From positions 47,876,924 through 47,940,923 of the forward strand of contig CM056730.1 in NCBI GenBank assembly GCA_029844215.1: DNA of 64,000 nucleotides, read 5' to 3'. Below the pieces are notes generated by a model. The model was given only the letters and a program-made list of their open reading frames with translations. It did no database searches and was not told the DNA's origin. A program made the position numbers and the translations under genes. This document shows, piece by piece, positions 24,011-35,983 of the stretch (position 1 is its first letter; every line of letters begins with the position of its first letter). This DNA comes from Przewalskia tangutica. Its lineage: Eukaryota; Streptophyta; Magnoliopsida; Solanales; Solanaceae.

Positions 24011-24084
24011 GGCATGGTCCGCGAGTTACATCAGTTAGCGAGCCTTGGAGTCCGATTGATTGGTTGTGATAGCAGTGGGGTTCG

Positions 24085-25200
24085 AGTTCGAGAGGTTGCC
24101 GAGTCTTCCATCGTCGAGGAGGTGAAGAGGCAACAGTTTGAGGATCCGATTTTGACACGGTATCGTGATACGGCTCTTCGTGAGGGGAATGGTCCTTTTG
24201 AGCTAGCACCTGATGGGGTGCTAAGGTTTAAAGCGAGTTGTGTGTTCGGATATTTCGGGACTTGACAGCGAGTTCTAGGGAAGCACACAACGCAGCGTTA
24301 CTCTATCCATCCGGGTCGACAAAGATGTACCACGACCTCGGATCGTGTATTGGTGGGATGGCCTTAAGAGGCGTTGCGAGTTTGTTGCTCGGTGCGTGTT
24401 GTCGGCGGTAAGGTAGAGCACGGAGGCACGGTGGGTTGTTGCGACGATAGAGATCCCGAGCACGGAAGTGGGAGGTGATCAACATGGACTTTATCACGGG
24501 GTTACCTCGCACTCAGAAACATGATTCTATCCGGTTATCGTCGACGGTGGCGAAATCAGCCCACTTTCTTCCGGTCGGGCGACTTTTTCGCCGAGGATTA
24601 TGCAGACTTTACATCAGAGATCGTGAGGCGCATGGGGTCCCTATTTCTATCATATCGACAGAGAGCCCGGTTCGGCTAACACGGAGGTCTTTCCGGAAGG
24701 GATTAGGGGCGGTGAGCCTCGATCGCATTCCATCCTCAGACAGACGGACAGGCAGAGCGTACTATCCAGACTCTTGAGGATATACTGCGAGCCTGTGTTA
24801 TTGATTTCAGGGGTAGCTGGGAGGATCATTTGCCTCTAGTAGAGTTTGCGTATAATAATAGCTACCACTCCAGTATTCAGATGGCGCCTTATGAGGCCTT
24901 GTATGGGAGGAAGTGCAGATCGCCGATAGGCTGGTTTGACGTGGGCGAGGTGCAGTTAGTCGGACCAGACTTGATACATCAGGCAGTGGATAAGGTGAAG
25001 CTTATCCAGGAGCGGTTATTGACAGCTCAGAGTCGACAGAAGTCGTATGCAGATCATCGTCGTCGGCATCTGGAGTTTGAGGTTGATGATTGGGTTTTCC
25101 TGAAGGTGTCACCCATGAAGGGTGTGATGAGGTTTGGGAAGAAAGGGAAGCTCAGCCCAAGGTACATTGGGCCTTATCAGTTGTCGCGGGGTAGGCAAGG
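24085..25200 (+). pseudogene. pol (IN): integrase: zinc-binding region, catalytic core and GPY/F end
   Basis: The N-terminal zinc-binding stretch is damaged at 24240-24470. The core begins at MDFITGLPRT (24484), giving the first catalytic aspartate. The middle is broken, and the glutamate region is visible near 24735-24780 (QTDGQAERTIQ pieces). A clean frame from 24830 runs EFAYNNSYHSSIQ, YEALYGRKCRSP and WVFLKVSPMKG to RYIGPYQ near 25160-25185, the GPY/F motif typical of chromovirus integrases. It would insert the DNA copy; the 5-bp target duplication fits. Confidence 0.92.
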
Positions 25201-25505
25201 TTGCCTATGAGTTGGATCTGCCGTCCGATCTGGAGGCAGTGCATCCGGTTTTTCATGTTTCTATGCTGAGGAGATGTATCGGGGATCCATCTAGAGTGTA
25301 CCCGATTGACGACGTCCAGGTGACCGAGGGGTTATCGTATGAGGAGAGTCCCATAGCGATACTCGATCGTCAGGTTAGGCGTCTGCGGACAAAGGATGTG
25401 GCTTCCGTCAAGGTCTTATGGCGGGCGAGCGAGAGGAGATGACGTGGGAAGCAGAGGAGGACATGAGGCAGAGGTATCCTCACTTATTCCCCACACCTCC
25501 AGGTA
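25200..25505 (+). pseudogene. pol (CHD): C-terminal pol segment with chromodomain-like end
   Basis: The frame 25134-25442 reads VAYELDLPSDLEAV, HPVFHVSMLRRC and ILDRQVRRLRTK, then shifts; the next frame gives MTWEAEEDMRQRYPHLF. This matches the C-terminal chromodomain of plant chromoviruses, which directs integration to marked chromatin, often heterochromatin. That role would suit the dense nesting seen here. The chromodomain identity is from memory of the family, and its aromatic residues were not checked one by one. Confidence 0.8.
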
Positions 25506-25633
25506 ACTCACTTTCCTACTTGGTTTTAATTTTCATATGTGCTTAAGTTTTGTATTGTGGCCATGTGTGGCATTTGCAAACTGTTTAAGTTGCGAGGAGC
25601 TATGTCGTTTCTGTTTTAATTGAATCTAGAAGG

Positions 25634-25652
25634 AACATTCGGGACGAATGTT
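25634..25652 (+). other. conserved hairpin just before the polypurine tract
   Basis: AACATTCG, loop GGA, CGAATGTT: a perfect 8-bp stem ending three bases before the purine run. Equivalent inverted repeats lie beside the polypurine tract at about 2468, 12766, 33870, 39263, 54482 and 60021. Confidence 0.7.
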
Positions 25653-25655
25653 TCT

Positions 25656-25668
25656 AAGGAGGGGAGAA
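25656..25668 (+). other. polypurine tract
   Basis: AAGGAGGGGAGAA directly before the 3' LTR start. The stretch 25506-25633 between pol and the hairpin shows no coding sequence. Confidence 0.92.
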
Positions 25669-28251
25669 TGTTATACCCCGTAGTTCCAGGGTATGTATGT
25701 GAGGACATACGTACAAGTGTATAAACCCTAATTAGGTTTAGAATGAAATTGTAAACTTTCAACGGAAAAGATTCCGAACCTTGTGAAGGAAATTCTACGG
25801 TTTTAATATTTTAACCAATTACGGGTTTTTCCGAGAGATGCAATATTTTGGACCAATAGGAGGGCGACATGTGTCACCCTTAGGTGGCATGGTTGGACGA
25901 AAATGGTGGGCTAGTGGACAAGTCAAATAATCAAGTTTTGCAAGATATTTTCTTTGGGTTAGTGGGAGTAGGTATTGGACGGTTTTTGTGAGCCATGTGG
26001 ATGGCCACATGGCTCATTGTTGTGGTGGACATATGTTCCAATGTTGTGGTGGACATATGTCCCAATATTGTGGTGGACACTTGGTGGAAGACTCCACTCA
26101 CACAAGCTATCTAATCTACACCATCCACTTGCTTTAATCTTGGCCATTGAAGGTTCTATAAATACCCCCCTCTAGTGCAAGACTTCTTCATCCATTAAAC
26201 AATTTCAAAGTCTCAAAATCCCTCCCCCCTTTGTAGAGTTCTCGTCCAAAGTCATCCCTCCCCATTTGAGTAGTTCTCGTCCAAAAGCTCCTCCCCCTTT
26301 CTAGTTGCCTACGTCCGAAACCCCCCCCCCCCCCCCCCCCTTGGTAGAAAAGTTGTCTTCTAGTATTGTTACTATTCCCAAATACCTTAGCCTAAATCCC
26401 TTGTAATTTTCCTAAGTTACCTCTATACTAAAAGCCCGGAAATAATACTTTATATCCTTTAGTCACAAAATGATACCCTAAGGAAAATCTTCATAGTTGG
26501 TTGAAGTATTAAGTAGAAGTTGTTTGGAAACTTCTAAGGGTTTCTTGGAGCTATCGAAGCGTGCAAATTAGGAGCTAAACGTTGCTCAGGATCGACATTT
26601 AATCTTGGATAATTTTGGGCTTACCGAGGTAAATATCTTTGTCCTTCTATTGTAATTAGAGATTACATATTGTAGTAGTTCAGAATTAAGTATAAGATAT
26701 ATAGAAGGAGGGTATAAAAGAAGAAAATTTAACGATACTTACATAGAATTTGTATTCTGATGACTTGTGTAGTTTGTGGGTGAAATCTTGCCCAATTTTC
26801 CGTAGAATAAAGGACCTTCTGCTTAGAATATTCTACAGAGTAGTCTAGACGTTGATAGACGTATTTGACTATTATAGGTTGATACTCTGCGCGCGACATA
26901 TTCGACTTGGCAGGTGGATTTCGCCGAGGAGGTATGTGATTCTTCCTATCCTCTTGAGCATGATATTTTTAAAATATATATATAGTACGGTAGACGTACG
27001 TGTGTTAACTAAAATTGGTTTTACTCTGATGTCTTTTGATTTGAGTTTTAAATGATAAGAATCTTGGAAATATTTCAAAAGAGTTATGAATCATTTTTGA
27101 AAGAAGAGTAATACTTGGTTTTAAAAAGCTTAAGAGTTATACTAGCTTTATGGGAAGTTAGGTATAACGACATAAGAAAGATAAAAGTAACGGTTTACTT
27201 ATTTGTTTATAAAAGTCTTGTATTGATTTCTGAAAAGTGTAGTAAGATGGTTTGATAAGTCAACATGTTATGATGCTACGTGTGTTAGTGTCTTGTGATG
27301 TTTGTGTAAGGGGGTTATTCTTGTTGTGCTTACGTTGTTAAATGATAAGCCCGTTGAACTGCTATTATATCACATACCCCCCAGACTTGTTATGATGTCG
27401 AGGACTTGCCACCCTCGATGCGAGGAATACCTCATGCGGGTCTGTGTGACCTATGCGGAGCTGCGGGAGTTCTAGGATTGATCACTCCGGGTGTGTTACG
27501 CCGATGCGGGTCTATATGGCCTATGTGGTCCACAGGACTATGCGGACTTCGGGGGTCCAGGAGGATGCCGCGGGTTAGCTACCGTCACGAGGAATACCTC
27601 ATGCAGTGCATGTGACCTATGCGGACTGCGGGAGTTCCAGGATTAGGCACGCATAATGATACTATGGGCGATTGGCCTTGCTTCGATCATTAGCGGCCTA
27701 GAAAAGACCAGTTACATTATATCTATTTTTGCTCTTACCTATGTTGTGGCATTATGTGCGGTTGAACTGGTTGTATTTGTAAGTGGTTTTAAAATGCTTT
27801 GAGTTCATTTCAGTACTTTACAGTTTCACATACTTGGTACATGTTATCGACCTCGCTTGGGCTGCGTTCATCCGCGAGTAAGGAAGCGGTGGTAGATCCT
27901 CGTTCTTAGGATCCTTACTGCGTGTCGAGAGCCCCATTTCTCCGGAGGCTCGACTTTTGGTACGGCTCTCCCTGTGTTGTAGATATTTTGTACATTCAGG
28001 GTATGGCGGGGCCCTGTCCCGCCATAGTTGTTTTCATTCCTAGAGGTTTGTAGTCCTGTTGTAAAGTGGGGATGTAACTGTTCACTCTTGATGTATATAT
28101 ACATGCCGAAAGGAAATATTCTCTTGATAAACTGTTTCTCATTTCATAATTGTTTCATGTCTTGTTTTATATTCCGCTGGTTACTCTGATGTATGTCTAC
28201 TTAGGTGCCCGGGTAAGGCACCAGTCACGGGCCCGGGTTCGGGTCGTGACA
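25669..28251 (+). repeat. 3' LTR of the chromovirus
   Basis: It starts TGTTATACCCCG, has a TATA box at 26157-26164 and a run of 20 C at 26321-26340, and ends GGTCGTGACA before GTCAC. It keeps the bases near its start that the 5' LTR lacks. Confidence 0.95.
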
Positions 28252-28256
28252 GTCAC
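28252..28256. repeat. right target site duplication GTCAC
   Basis: Pairs with 18081-18085. Confidence 0.93.
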
Positions 28257-29008
28257 ATGGTTATATGTTACACCTACGGCTGCCGGCAGTGATGAAGGAT
28301 TCCACGGGCAGGATGTATATATATATGTTTTGTATATGTGTACGCCGACAGTTAGGTAGGATGCCACGGGCGCGTCACATGAGTATGATTTATGTCATAG
28401 ACTGCCGGCAGTGAGGAAGGAATTCCACGGGCATGAGTGATGACTTGAGGGCGTGAGTCCCCGACTAGACCTGACTGCTTATATGTTGTGTACTGTAGTT
28501 TGGTTATCATACATGTCTCCTGCTTTATATAGACTATTATGATTTCATTTACAGTACTTTGATTTCACATACTTGGTACTGTTATCGACCTCGCCCGGGG
28601 CTGCGTTCATGCCGCAGGTAGAGGTACACCGGTTGTTAATCCTCGCTCATAGGATCACAGTTCTGCGTTTTGGGAAGCTTCGTTTCTCCGGAGGCTTATC
28701 TTTGGTATAGTCCCCTGTCATAGTAGGTACTTGTACATTCAGGGGTATGGCGGGGCCCTGTCCCGTCATAGTTGTGGTTACATTCTTGAGTGCAGATATT
28801 CTTGTTGTGGCGGGGTTTGTAAGAGATTTAATCGTTCGTGTTGATATTTATATATACGAGGAAGTACTTAGTTTTAGTTAGACTGTTGCTTATTTTATGT
28901 ATTGTTTCATGCTTAAAGTTTTTATTTCCGCTGATTTTCTCTGATGATTGTATCACTAGGGTGCCCGGGGTAAGGCACCAGTGACGGGCCCGAGGTCGGG
29001 TCGTGACA
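28257..29008 (+). repeat. right-hand remainder of the host LTR
   Basis: It continues the truncated LTR of 16394-18085. It includes the CTGCCGGCAG palindrome (about 28402) and ends TCGGGTCGTGACA. No primer site follows, so this is a 3' or solo LTR. The next five bases are AATAA. Confidence 0.88.
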
Positions 29009-29861
29009 AATAACGTACGATTATTGAAGGATTTTAGGATAGGTACCCTTGGAGGTACTTGGAGTCGGCTTAGGGTGGCAGTCAGGGCCACGACTTTCCG
29101 AATGATTTCAGGAAAAATGCGCAAAGCAAGAATAAGATAAGTACGAGTGCTGCCTATGTAAAACAGAAGATATCATTGGTAAGTCTTAAAAATCTCTACG
29201 ATTATAAGGTGGCGCTTGATGATAAAGATTATGAAAGGGAGATAAGCCTTCTCCCCCACATAAAAGGATAGTTTTACATATTATTGAGGGTTATTCGTAC
29301 CCATATTGTTAGGCCATAGATATGGGACTGGAAAAATCTCCGGCTTCGTTATGCAACAGGTTACAATTGTAGGTAACCGTGAGAAAAGGTATTGTGATGG
29401 GGGTAGTTGATGACGACACGAGGAAATGGTTGAAGAAATGTCGTAAGGATACCAATGCGGGTAATACGCATGAATGAACCTATATGATTAAGAATCAAGA
29501 TAGAAGGAAATACGGGGAGATGAGATACCCCAGGACAACGTGAAACGGAAAATAAAGGTAAGACGAGCAGACACTCGAGCGATGAGAGACATAATCATGA
29601 CAAGATAGGAAATCTTGGCAAGTCATTGGATTATGTAATACCATGAAAGGAGGTTGAACACCGGACTATAAACTCTATGAGCTGGGGAGAATAATAGGAT
29701 TACTACTTGACGAGATCAAGGAAATCTCCCCCAAAAGTGCGATTGGCAGGAAGTCTTAGCCGTGAGACAAGCGAAAGATTTGAATCTAAGTATAGTGACC
29801 AAATCTGGAGACAGTATAAGGATCCAGTTCTAGTACGAAATTGAGATCTGACCTCAGGAGA
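29009..29861 (+). other. unassigned sequence
   Basis: No long reading frame, LTR part, RNA gene or clear repeat recognised, and I find no second copy in the window. It lies between an LTR end and an integrase fragment, so it may be decayed upstream pol or another element. Confidence 0.4.
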
Positions 29862-30886
29862 GAAGAGGCTGTTTGTGTAGCACCAGATGGGGTGCTGTGA
29901 GATAAGGATAGATTGTGTGTGCCCGATGCTGCAGGACTTGTCAACAGGTTTTAGGGGAGGCACACAGTGCTTATTACTCTATTTTGTTTGGGGTTGACTA
30001 AGATGTATCATGATCTCAGATGTATGTAATGGTAAGATGGCCTGGAGAGGGACGTAGCAGAGTTGTTGCTCAGTATCCAATTGGCAGCAGGTCAAGGGTG
30101 AGCATCAGAAGCCCATTAGGCTATTATCGACGATTGAAATCCCGACTTGGTAGTGGGAGGTGATTGATATGGATTATGTTATGGGGTTGCATCGTACTCA
30201 GAGGAAGTGCGACTTCTTATGGGTTATAGTAGACAGGCTGACGAAATTAGCCCACTTTCTTCTGGTCAGGACCATTTTTTCGGCTGAGGATTATGCTAGA
30301 TTATATAACAGGAAGATTGTGAGACTGCACGGGGTTCCTATTTATGATGTCAGACAGATGAGCTCGCCATTTGGCTAATTTACGAGGACTTCTGAAGGGA
30401 TTAGGGACGCAGGTGAGCCTCAATACTGCATTCCATCCTCAGACCAACGGACAGGCAGAGCATACTATCCAGACTCTTGTTGGGTTTGAATCTAATAACA
30501 ACTACCATTCCAGTATCCAGATGGTGCCTTACGAGGCCTTGCATGGAAGGAAGTGCAGGTCGTCGATAGGAAGGTTCGATGTGGGCGAGGTTCAGTTAGT
30601 CGGGCCGGACTTGTTTTCAGCAGGCTGTGGATAAGGTGAAGCTTATCCAGGAGAGGTTATTAGCAGCTCAGAGTCGACAGAAGCCGTATGCAGATAATCG
30701 GCGTCGACACTTGGAGTTTGAGATTGACGATTGGGTCTTCCTGAAGGAATCACCCATGAAGGGTGTAATGAGGTTGGGAAGAAGGGGAAACTTAGCCCAA
30801 GGTACATTGGGCCTTATCAGATTGTTCGTAGAGTAGGTCAGGTTGCCTATGAGTTGGATCTGCCGTCCGATCTGGAGGCAGTATGT
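29862..30886 (+). pseudogene. integrase fragment of another chromovirus copy
   Basis: It opens with a damaged stretch like the zinc-binding region at 24210-24480. MDYVMGLHRTQRKCD starts the core at 30163, followed by DRLTKLAHFLLVRTIFSAEDYARLY. The glutamate region is HPQTNGQAEHTIQTL at about 30430-30480, then YHSSIQMVPYEALHGRKCRS and, after shifts, KKGKLSPRYIGPYQIVRRV (GPY/F) and YELDLPSDLEAV. It is less broken than the copy at 24085-25200 in the first half of the core. It ends at 30886, where a reverse-strand LTR starts. TATGT (30882-30886) is the expected target duplication; its partner is not in the window. Confidence 0.9.
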
Positions 30887-33854
30887 TGTCACGACCCGAT
30901 CTCGGGCCCGTGACTGGTGCCTTACCCCGGGCACCCTAGTGATAACAACATCAGATAAAATCAGCGGAAATAAAATTTAAACAGGAAACAAGAGACAACA
31001 TAAGAAAACAGGCTAACCAAAACGGTTACCTTCATGTATATACATATATGAAACCGAACAGATAAAATCCTTTACAAACCCTGCCCACAACAGTACTACA
31101 GACCTCTAAGAATTGTAACAACAACTATGACGGGACAGGGCCCCGCCATACCCCTGAATGTACAAGTATCTACAATAACAGGGGACTATACCAAAAGATA
31201 AGCCTCCGGAGAAACGGAGCTTCCCAACGCTGAACTGCGATCCTATGAGCGAGGATCAACAACCGATGTACCTCTACCTGCGGCATGAACGCAGCCCCCC
31301 GAAGGAGGTCAGTACAACAGGTACCAAGTATGTGAAACTGAAAATACTGTAAATGAAATCACGACAGTCTAAATAAAACAGGAGACATGTATGATAACCA
31401 GACTACAGTTCACAACATAAAAGCAGTCATGCCATGTCAGGGACTCACGCCCTCAAGTCATCCCTCATGCCCGTGGAACTCCTTCCTCACTGCCGGCAGT
31501 CTAGGTATAAATCGTGTGATACGTAACATGTCTCGGCCCATCCCATGGGACTCGAGGTGGAATCGCATGGTCACATTCCCGGCCCATCTCATGGACTCGG
31601 TGTCGGATCGTATGGAATACATTCCCGGTCCATCTCATGGACTCGGTGTCGAATCATGTGGAATACATTCCCGGTCCATCCCATGGACTCGGTGTCGAAT
31701 CGTGTGGAATATATTCCCGGTCCATCCCATGGACTCGGTGTCGAATCGTGTGGAATACATTCCCGGTCCATCCCATGGACTCGGTGTCGAATCGTGTGGA
31801 ATACATTCCCGGTCCATCCCATGGACTCGGTGTCGAATCGTGTGGAATACATTCCCGTTTCCAAAAGTTCAAGTTGCATAATTTCAAATACTCAAGTCTC
31901 TTATTTTCGAAAGATTTCATAGTTCATAGTCTTAATCACTTAATAACGTAATCTCTTTTAAAACAATTCGAGTAACATATGCCTTATGTGTGAGTAGGTT
32001 ATTCTTGTTTATAACAATCTTATTAAAGCAGTCATGATCTAGGAAATGTAATACAATTTTGTCTTATCTTAGCTTCTATGCAGATGGAGGTTTCTACTGG
32101 TTTTAATATAATTAATTATTTGTCAATACATTTTCCTTTATTAACGCTGCAGTGGTTTGTTCGATACTTATTCTCATTTCCGAAATCAGTAAAACATTAT
32201 TCTTTAAAAACCAAGTACTCATTACTCACGAATGAGGTTTCACAACTTTTAACAAAATTCATATCAAGCCAATTAAGTCAAGTCTCTTATCTTTCAAGAT
32301 CAAGTCTCTTAACTTCTAAAAACAATAAATCATTATTTTACCTACATAAAGTCGTTATAACTAACTTCCCATAAAGCTATTATAACACTTTATGTTTTAA
32401 ACCAACCAAACCTCGTTTAGCACACGTACATCTACTGTACTACATAGTTCACAACAATCATGCTAGAAAAGATAGGAAGAGGTTCACATACCTCGCGACG
32501 ATTATCGACAATTAGCAAAACGCTCCAAAGTACTATAACCCTGCTAGTCTTTTCCACCCTTCAAGTAAAATACGCTACTCGTAGTACTTCAACCTATAAA
32601 GGCCACAAAACGTCTATCAATCTATAGATCTCTTCGTAGAACAATTCTAAGTACAAGGTTCCTTATTCTACGGAAAATTCGGCAACACCTCCCCCCCCGC
32701 AACCACACACAAATCTCTTCCTCTATCAAGGCCCGCTACAAAGCCAACAACTCCAAGGGGGTTACACGTCTAACCGGACGTGTACAACACTGCCCCACAA
32801 TAGTACTACACAAGTCTACTGTAAATACAGTCCAATGTAAGTACAATTCAATTCTTTATAATTATCCTTCCAATATATCTTATACTCAATTTTAAACTAC
32901 TACAATATGTAATATCTAATTACAATAGGGGGACATAGATCATTACCTCGATAAGCGCAAAATTATCCAAGATTATAAGTCGATCCTGAGCAACGTTTAG
33001 CTCCAATTCCTTACGCTCCAACCCGCTCCAAGCAACCCTTAGAAGTTTCTAAACAACTTCTCTTAACACTTCAACCAAGCTATGAAGATTTTTCTAGGGT
33101 TTCATTTTGCGACTATTGGAATAAAGTAGTATTTTTGGGCTCCTAGTATTGTAATAACTTTGGAATACAACTAGAGATACTAGGCTAAGGTATTTGGGAT
33201 TTATACAACAATACAAGAAGTATTTTCTACACAAGTGGGGGAGGGGGACGAAAATACTACAAAGGGAGAGGATATTTTAGCCTTGGAAGACTTAAGTGTG
33301 GGATGAAATTGGTCTTCAACTTAAGGGGGTATTTATAGAGGAATCAAGGGTCAAGATCTATGCAAGTGTGTGGTCAATATTGGGCCATGTGTGTGTGGGT
33401 CCCACCACACCACATGGCCAACGAATTGAGCTTCCAAGTGTGATGGCCATTTCGGCCAAGGGGACAAGTGGCTAGCCACTTTTCCCTCCAATTTGTCCAA
33501 GGTGCCACATGGGGGTGACACGTGTCGCCCCCCGACTCGTCCAAAATATTTTGTCTTCCGAAAATATCCAAAATATCGGAAACCTCAAAAACAAAATGGG
33601 CCCCACAAAACCGTAAATTTCTCCCGTGGGTCCCACGTGACCATTTCCGAAAATAAAATCTCATAATTCTAATATAATCCAAGAAGCCCAAATACCAAAT
33701 CTGGGAATCCAATTCCCATCAACGAACCTTTTTCCTTCACAAAACCCGGAAACTTTTCCGTCGAAAAATCACATCTTTCTTTCTTTCCAATATTACTGTC
33801 GTATTCTCGTATGTACGTCCTCACATACATACCCTGGAACTACGGGGTATATCA
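30887..33854 (-). repeat. 3' LTR of the composite (2968 bp)
   Basis: On the + strand it runs TGTCACGACCCG to GGGGTATATCA. It holds a minisatellite at 31575-31850 and a TATA box at 33330-33337 (minus strand). Relative to the next LTR it lacks about 190 bases after the minisatellite. Confidence 0.92.
31575..31850 (-). repeat. 46-bp LTR minisatellite, 6 units
   Basis: ATTCCCGG restarts every 46 bases from 31575 to 31851. Each unit contains CCATGGACTCGGTGTCGAAT. Because 46 is not a multiple of three and most frames lack stops, it yields overlapping open frames on both strands. Confidence 0.95.
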
Positions 33855-33867
33855 TTCTTCCCCCCTT
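33855..33867 (-). other. polypurine tract (reverse)
   Basis: TTCTTCCCCCCTT reads as a purine run on the minus strand directly beside the LTR; the conserved hairpin follows. Confidence 0.88.
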
Positions 33868-34671
33868 CGAAACATTCGTTCCGAATGTTCCTTCTAAGTC
33901 TCTAAACATACGTGCGCCGGTATGGTCTCCACTACTATACTTACAAAACCGATCATGCCACCAATGACCAGAATATATCATGTGCGCAAAACTCAAATCC
34001 AAGCCAACGAGGAATCATTTCTAATCTCAAAAAAGCTCCCACTAGCTTCAATTTACTCTAAGGCCATTCCCGGCCTTCACGATCCGATTCTGGTCGAACG
34101 TATCCACGAACCCGTACGATGGTTACCTAAACTTGGGCTTAGCACCCTCGTGACCCTATCACATAGCGGGACCACCACAAATTGACCCCACCCCATTTCG
34201 GGCTACGGGTTGACCCGCGACCTTACCTCCACCCGACCCATTTCGCGCCAAACTCTCTCGTTCCCCAATCCGGAACAAACTTACTAACTCACATCATGAA
34301 AGCTACCACTTCTATCTCACACTACTCATGGAATTATCACGCTAATACTCCACGTACTACACATTCTGACAAGGATCAACCGTAAATCTTTCACTTAAGA
34401 TGGCCTCGCATCTAAGATCTCAATTGTTATCAAACTTCTAAGGCTCACCATTCTTCCCTAACCCCCAAACTTACCTTTTCAACTAACCATGTTTTCTAAT
34501 CACAATTAACACAATGCTATCAGAACATAACACTTAAAATATACTCATCTTATCACACATACTAATCTCTAGAGGGTTAAGGATATACCTGTATTTACTG
34601 CTTCACTTCCCCCTTGTCGCTCTAATCATAATCCTGCCCTGCCGGGCGCATAGCTATAGAAGGCGATGAAC
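33868..34671 (-). other. noncoding spacer, first internal region of the composite
   Basis: Similar to 1656-2280 reversed, and nearly identical to 39261-40045. No coding frame is supported. No trace of integrase is visible between it and the polypurine tract. Confidence 0.8.
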
Positions 34672-35777
34672 ACGCCTTGACCCGTGGCTGTCATTCTGCT
34701 CGTATCCTCCTACTAGGGCGATCTCGTCACATGGACTGTGGCGCAGTGAAACAAGCACCCGATAAAGACGACATTCCGGAATGACGCCGCCACATCGCGT
34801 GCACCGAGGGACATGAATCCGGCTGGCTAGAACCCATGTATATCTGTGAACGAAGCCGAGCTCGACCAGGCTCCCGAATACCCGAACGCCCCAAGGCGCG
34901 GAGGACCACTGCATCTTGGCGGAGGTGCATAACTAGCTCATCGAGGCGGTCCGACTCGAAAATTACGAAAGGACCCTGCTGTTCTGGCCCTCTTCTGCTG
35001 ATCTCGGTCATTCCGTCGACCCCTCCGCTCCTCACATCCAAGTGCATAAGCCTGTATGCGGGCAATGTCAATGCCCGACTGAAGAGCTACACCCGAACAA
35101 GCCTCTGCCAAGTAGTCATCGAGCTCGGTGACGTAGCGGTGTACTCTGTCCTCCATATCAGCTACTAACGCGGGGACATACCTAGCCAATGAGTCGAACT
35201 CCACGTTGTACTCCAACCGCACGCCTCTCTCAAAGATCATAAATTTGTCGGCCCGTGCACTCCTCATCTGCGGAGGCAAGAAGTGGCTGAGAAATGCCTC
35301 CGAGAACTCGTCCCAAATAGCTGGAGGCGCATGCTCCCCCCGGGACAGCTCCCACGAATCAAACCATGATCGCAGATCACGCGCCTGATGCGAACCTAAG
35401 ACCACCGACTCGGTCTGCGGCCTTGATCACTCTATGATCCAGAATCGCTTGATGAACTCCTGCAGATCATCCTCAGGCCTCGACCCATAAAACTCTGGCG
35501 GGCTGCAACTCAAAAAGTCCCGCAGTCTCAAACTATCCACTCTCGGGTGAACTACGGGTACTACCGGTACCGGAATTGCTGCATCCAGCCTATCCTCGTC
35601 CCTTGCCACTATCCTGACCAATAACTGGGCCATCACCTTGTAACCCATCTCCTCTGCTCCAGGCTGTGGGACTGGAGGCTCAGGTACTGTGGTCTCTGTA
35701 GAGACTGCCCCTGCTCTACTCGCAGCTCCCTCTGCTGCCTTGCCCTTCTGGGCCCTGATTGCCTTGCGTGGAGGCAT
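34672..35777 (-). pseudogene. gag: gag of gag-only element, best preserved gag in the window
   Basis: ATG at 35777 (MPPRKAIRAQKGK), 207 bases from the LTR. Frame 1 runs to 35427 and includes DSLRLRDFLSCSPPEFYGS and DLQEFIK. A second frame (35405-34938) continues with WDEFSEAFLSHFLPPQMR, EYNVEFDSLARYVPALVAD and DDYLAEACSGVALQSGIDIA, the Gag core. Zinc-binding remnants (CTRCGGVIPEC, then a broken second knuckle) lie at about 34690-34830 in a third frame. Only two or three shifts separate it from an intact Gag of about 360 codons. No pol follows. It may have supplied or shared Gag particles; function is inferred. Confidence 0.88.
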
Positions 35778-35967
35778 AACTGGCACATAAGAATACGTCA
35801 GAGGGAGTCCAACTCATAACACAGATCTAAGGCACGATCTCAGAATGAGAAGAATGGAAACCGATCCTAAATATGCTGCAGCCTCCTGATTATAGGAGTG
35901 GTGCACATCACGCCGATAATCAAGACTCTACTAGATACGGTCTGTAGACACTTTCCGTGGACTAACT

Positions 35968-35979
35968 GCTCTGATACCA
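35968..35979 (-). other. primer binding site (reverse)
   Basis: GCTCTGATACCA is the exact complement of TGGTATCAGAGC and lies four bases from the LTR. The leader from here to gag (35778-35967) shows no coding sequence. Confidence 0.93.
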
Positions 35980-35983
35980 CTTT

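Larger units (their letters stand above)
18086..28251 (+). mobile_element. Ty3/Gypsy chromovirus (Tekay/Del-like), near full length, frame-broken
   Basis: A 10.2-kb element with both LTRs, primer site, gag, protease, reverse transcriptase, RNase H, integrase, a chromodomain-like end and polypurine tract, in that order, flanked by GTCAC on both sides. It is the only element in the window with a full set of pol domains, so it is the best stand-in for the autonomous partner of the gag-only copies. The two LTRs look very similar by eye, which suggests a fairly recent insertion; I have not computed identity. The clade is inferred from the D-P-G-S protease motif, the general pol pattern and the C-terminal WEAEEDMRQRYPHLF stretch. 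Confidence 0.93.

Noticed and set aside
31575..31850. CRISPR-like regular repeat array
   Set aside because: The whole 46-bp unit repeats without unique spacers, in a plant retrotransposon LTR.
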